From Hyphomicrobiales bacterium (GTDB lineage Bacteria > Pseudomonadota > Alphaproteobacteria > Rhizobiales > Aestuariivirgaceae), in the NCBI GenBank assembly GCA_012032065.1, contig JAAURV010000001.1:1-36103 (forward strand): 36,103 nucleotides of DNA, given 5' to 3'. This document shows positions 33,465 through 36,103 of this stretch, piece after piece. A model generated the notes under the pieces. That model had not been told where the DNA came from and did not search any database. It was given only the letters and a program-made list of their open reading frames with translations. Each line of letters begins with the position of its first letter. The first letter of the stretch is position 1. The position numbers and the translations under genes are program-made.

Positions 33465-35084
33465 ATGAAATACGGAACGCCCGTCCTCGCCGCAGGCATT
33501 GCGGCCTTCCTGGCACTCATGGCGGCGGCGACCGGTCAGGACGAGTTCTTCCGCATCCATGGCGCGATTGCCTTCGTCATGCTCGGACTGACGACAGTTT
33601 TTCTCGCGCGGCGCGTCCAGTTCTCCGCCGACGGGCAACCTTTCGCGGCCTACGACACGTCGGGTTATCTCGACGGCGTCGTCCGCTATGGCGCCATCGC
33701 CACCATGTTCTGGGCCATCGCGGGACTGCTCGTAGGCTTCGTCATCGCGCTGCAGCTTGCCTATCCGCTGCTCAACCTCGAGCCTTATTTCAACTTCGGC
33801 CGTCTCCGTCCGCTCCATACTTCGGCCGTGGTCTTCGCTTTCGGCGGCAACGCGCTGATCGCCACGTCGTTCTATGTCGTGCAGCGCACCTGCCGCGCGC
33901 GCTTTGGGGCGGCGATCTCGCGTGGTTCGTATTCTGGGGCTATCAGGCCTTCATCGTGCTCGCCGCCACGGGCTATCTGCTCGGCATCACGCAAAGCCGC
34001 GAGTATGCCGAGCTGAATGGTATGTGGACATCTGGCTCACCATCGTCTGGGTCGCCTATCTCGTGGTGTTCCTCGGCACGCTGATCAAGCGCAAGGAACC
34101 CCACATCTATGTGGCGAACTGGTTCTATCTCTCCTTCATCGTCACCATCGCGATGCTGCACCTCGTCAACAATCTGTCGATGCCGGTGTCGTTCATGGGG
34201 TCGAAGAGCTATTCGGCATTCTCGGGTGTGCAGGATGCGCTGACCCAGTGGTGGTACGGGCACAACGCGGTGGGCTTTTTCCTCACCGCCGGCTTCCTCG
34301 GCATGATGTATTATTTCGTGCCCAAGCAGGCGGACCGCCCGATCTACTCCTACAGGCTTTCGATCATCCACTTCTGGTCGCTGATCTTCATGTACATCTG
34401 GGCCGGGCCGCATCATCTGCATTACACAGCACTCCCCGACTGGGCGCAGACGCTCGGCATGGTGTTCTCGGTCATGCTGTGGATGCCCTCCTGGGGCGGC
34501 ATGATCAACGGGCTCATGACGCTGTCGGGCGCGTGGGACAAGCTTCGCACCGATCCAATCCTGCGCATGATGGTAATGGCGATCGCTTCTACGGCATGTC
34601 GACCTTCGAGGGCCCGCTGATGTCGGTCAAAGCCGTCAACTCGCTCAGCCACTACACCGACTGGACCATTGGACACGTGCATTCGGGCGCACTGGGCTGG
34701 GTCGGCATGATTTCGTTCGGCGCGATCTACTTTCTCGTGCCGAAGCTCTGGGGCCGCCAGCGGCTCTACAGCCTGAGGCTGGTCAACTGGCACTTCTGGC
34801 TCGCAACGCTCGGCATCGTCGTTTACGCGGCGGTGATGTGGGTATCCGGCATCATGCAGGGCCTGATGTGGCGCGAGTACGATGACCAGGGCTTCCTCGT
34901 CTATTCTTTCGCGGAGTCGATGGCGGCGATGCATCCCTACTACGTGATGCGCGCGTTCGGCGGCCTGCTCTACCTCTTGGGCGCGCTGGTCATGGCCTAC
35001 AACATCTACCGCACCATCCGTGGCGATCTCCGCGAAGAAGTTCCCATGGGCGCGGATGCCCCCGCATTGCAGCCGGCCGAGTAA
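33465..35084 (+). CDS. ccoN: CcoN, cytochrome cbb3 oxidase subunit I (three frameshifts)
   Basis: CcoN is the catalytic subunit of the high-affinity cbb3 oxidase, with heme b, heme b3 and CuB in the inner membrane. Diagnostic parts are RPLHTSAVVFAFGGNALIAT (heme b His), IHFWSLIFMYIWAGPHHLHY (CuB histidines) and DWTIGHVHSGALGWVGMISF (heme ligands). The frame breaks three times, each by one missing base: near 33899-33905 (RARLWGGDLAWFVFWGYQ restored), at 34014 (YAELEWYVDIW restored) and near 34584-34587 (MAIAFYGMSTFEGP restored). The repaired protein is 540 residues, as expected. AAAGGA nine bases before the ATG supports the start. Three breaks in an essential respiratory gene argue for sequence error. 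Confidence 0.95.
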
Positions 35085-35096
35085 GGAGAAACGAAC

Positions 35097-35840
35097 ATGG
35101 CAAACCCGTCCGGCGGTTCCCTTGGCTGGCATGGAAGCATCGAGCGCAACGCCACGCTGCTGCTCGTGCTCTCGCTCATCGTCGTCACCATCGGCGGCAT
35201 CGTGGAGATCGCGCCCTTGTTCTATCTCGAAAACACCATCGAGAAGGTGAAGGGCATGCGGCCCTATTCGCCGCTCGAGCTTGCGGGGCGCAACATTTAT
35301 GTACGCGAGGGCTGCTACGTCTGCCACTCGCAGATGATCCGGCCCTTCCGCGACGAGGTGGAGCGCTACGGCCATTACAGTCTCGCCGCCGAGTCGATGT
35401 ACGACCATCCCTTCCAGTGGGGTTCGAAACGCACTGGACCCGATCTGGCGCGCGTCGGCGGCCGTTACTCGAACGACTGGCATCTCGAACACCTGAAGGA
35501 TCCGCGCTCGGTCGTGCCGGAATCGATCATGCCGCCCTATTCGTTTCTGGCCTCGCGCGAACTCGATCTTTCGAACGCCTCCGGCCATCTGGCCGCGAAC
35601 CGCTCCGTCGGCGTGCCGTACACGGACGAAATGATCGCCGCGGCGGAAGCGGACGCCAAGGCACAGGCCGGGGCCGAAGGCGATCCGGCCTCGGTCACCG
35701 GGCGATATCCCAAGGCGGTTGTCGCGAATTTCGACGGCGATCCGCGCGTGACCGAAATGGATGCCTTGATCGCTTACCTGCAGATGCTCGGAACGCTGGT
35801 CGACTTCTCGGCCTACAAACCGGAGGAGAACCTGAGATGA
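35097..35840 (+). CDS. ccoO: CcoO, cytochrome cbb3 oxidase mono-heme subunit II
   Basis: CcoO is the membrane-anchored c-type cytochrome that passes electrons to CcoN. The 247-residue product has one N-terminal membrane helix (ATLLLVLSLIVVTIGGIVEI) and the heme site CYVCH at residues 73-77. Met145 in SIMPPYSF is the probable axial ligand. Blocks such as GRNIYVREGCYVCHSQMIRP and FQWGSKRTGPDLARVGGRYS are family-specific. AAGGAG, overlapping the ccoN stop, lies eight bases before the ATG. It is intact and overlaps ccoQ as ATGA. Confidence 0.97.
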   Translation: MANPSGGSLGWHGSIERNATLLLVLSLIVVTIGGIVEIAPLFYLENTIEKVKGMRPYSPLELAGRNIYVREGCYVCHSQMIRPFRDEVERYGHYSLAAESMYDHPFQWGSKRTGPDLARVGGRYSNDWHLEHLKDPRSVVPESIMPPYSFLASRELDLSNASGHLAANRSVGVPYTDEMIAAAEADAKAQAGAEGDPASVTGRYPKAVVANFDGDPRVTEMDALIAYLQMLGTLVDFSAYKPEENLR

Positions 35841-35995
35841 ACGCCGACTATCAGATGCTGCGGACCTTCGCCGATAGCTGGGGCTTGCTGGCCATGCTCC
35901 TGTTCTTCGCAGCCGCGGCCGTCTGGGTGCTCCGCCCCTCGGCGCGCAAGGCGCATGAGGACGCAGCGTCCATTCCGTTCAAGGAGAGTGAATAA
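35837..35995 (+). CDS. ccoQ: CcoQ, small cbb3 oxidase subunit
   Basis: CcoQ is a single-helix membrane protein that stabilises the cbb3 complex. The 52-residue product has the helix SWGLLAMLLFFAAAAVWVLR and a charged tail (KAHEDAASIPFKESE), both usual. The ATG overlaps the ccoO stop and is preceded by GGAGGAGAA. The stop overlaps ccoP by one base (TAATG). Confidence 0.93.
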   Translation: MNADYQMLRTFADSWGLLAMLLFFAAAAVWVLRPSARKAHEDAASIPFKESE

Positions 35996-36103
35996 TGTCC
36001 GGCGAACGCCACATCGATGAAATCTCGGGCACCGAGACGACCGGCCACGAGTGGGATGGCATCAAGGAACTCAATACGCCGCTGCCGCGCTGGTGGTTGT
36101 GGA
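35995..36103 (+). CDS. ccoP: CcoP, cbb3 oxidase di-heme subunit III (5' part only)
   Basis: Only the first 36 codons are inside the window. They read MSGERHIDEISGTETTGHEW and DGIKELNTPLPRWWLW, the conserved cytosolic N-terminus and the beginning of the first membrane helix of CcoP. The heme domains lie beyond the edge. The start is fixed by the TAATG overlap with ccoQ and the AAGGAG just before it. Confidence 0.95.
   Translation, partial: MSGERHIDEISGTETTGHEWDGIKELNTPLPRWWLW

Overview
The window reads as chromosomal DNA of a motile, GC-rich alphaproteobacterium of the Hyphomicrobiales (Rhizobiales) type. The evidence is MotC, the FlaF/FlbT pair, the order motB-motC-fliK-transglycosylase-flgE-flgK-flgL-flaF-flbT-flgD-fliQ-flhA-fliR, TTAA-N7-TTAA (CtrA-type) sites before the flagellins, a rhizobial-style alpha-galactoside ABC transporter, and a ccoNOQP cytochrome cbb3 operon under an FNR/FixK box. 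No rRNA, tRNA, CRISPR array or insertion sequence was seen.

Layout. 1-2348: two flagellin genes, each with its own leader. 2418-20993: a nearly gap-free flagellar run on the + strand: fliF, fliH-like, motB, motC, fliK, a lytic transglycosylase, flgE, flgK, flgL, flaF, flbT, flgD, fliQ, flhA, fliR, a fliJ-like gene, a flgJ-like rod-binding gene, a flgN-like gene, a FliL-like membrane protein and an unrecognised tail-anchored protein. It covers the MS ring, export gate, stator, hook, hook-filament junction and the post-transcriptional control of flagellin. Most genes overlap by 1-8 bases, so translation is probably coupled.

21044-32519: a sugar locus. A MelR-like AraC regulator on the - strand diverges from an oligosaccharide-binding protein, two permeases and a double ATPase (agpABCD-like). 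Downstream are a GH4 glycosidase, a flavin-dependent halogenase and a second GH4 glycosidase. The likely job is uptake and hydrolysis of alpha-galactosides or related glycosides. The halogenase, with its catalytic residues kept, is the least expected member and the best candidate for something undescribed.

32782-36103: a hemerythrin-like gene on the - strand diverges from ccoN, ccoO, ccoQ and the start of ccoP. A perfect FNR/FixK site lies between them, which suggests both units respond to low oxygen.

Caution on sequence quality: at least eight otherwise conserved genes are broken by single-base indels (twelve in total, ten of them missing bases), and a ninth carries an in-frame stop. Restoring one base at each indel gives full-length, family-typical proteins. 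The simplest reading is residual consensus error, not pseudogenisation. Spans for these genes cover the repaired reading frame.
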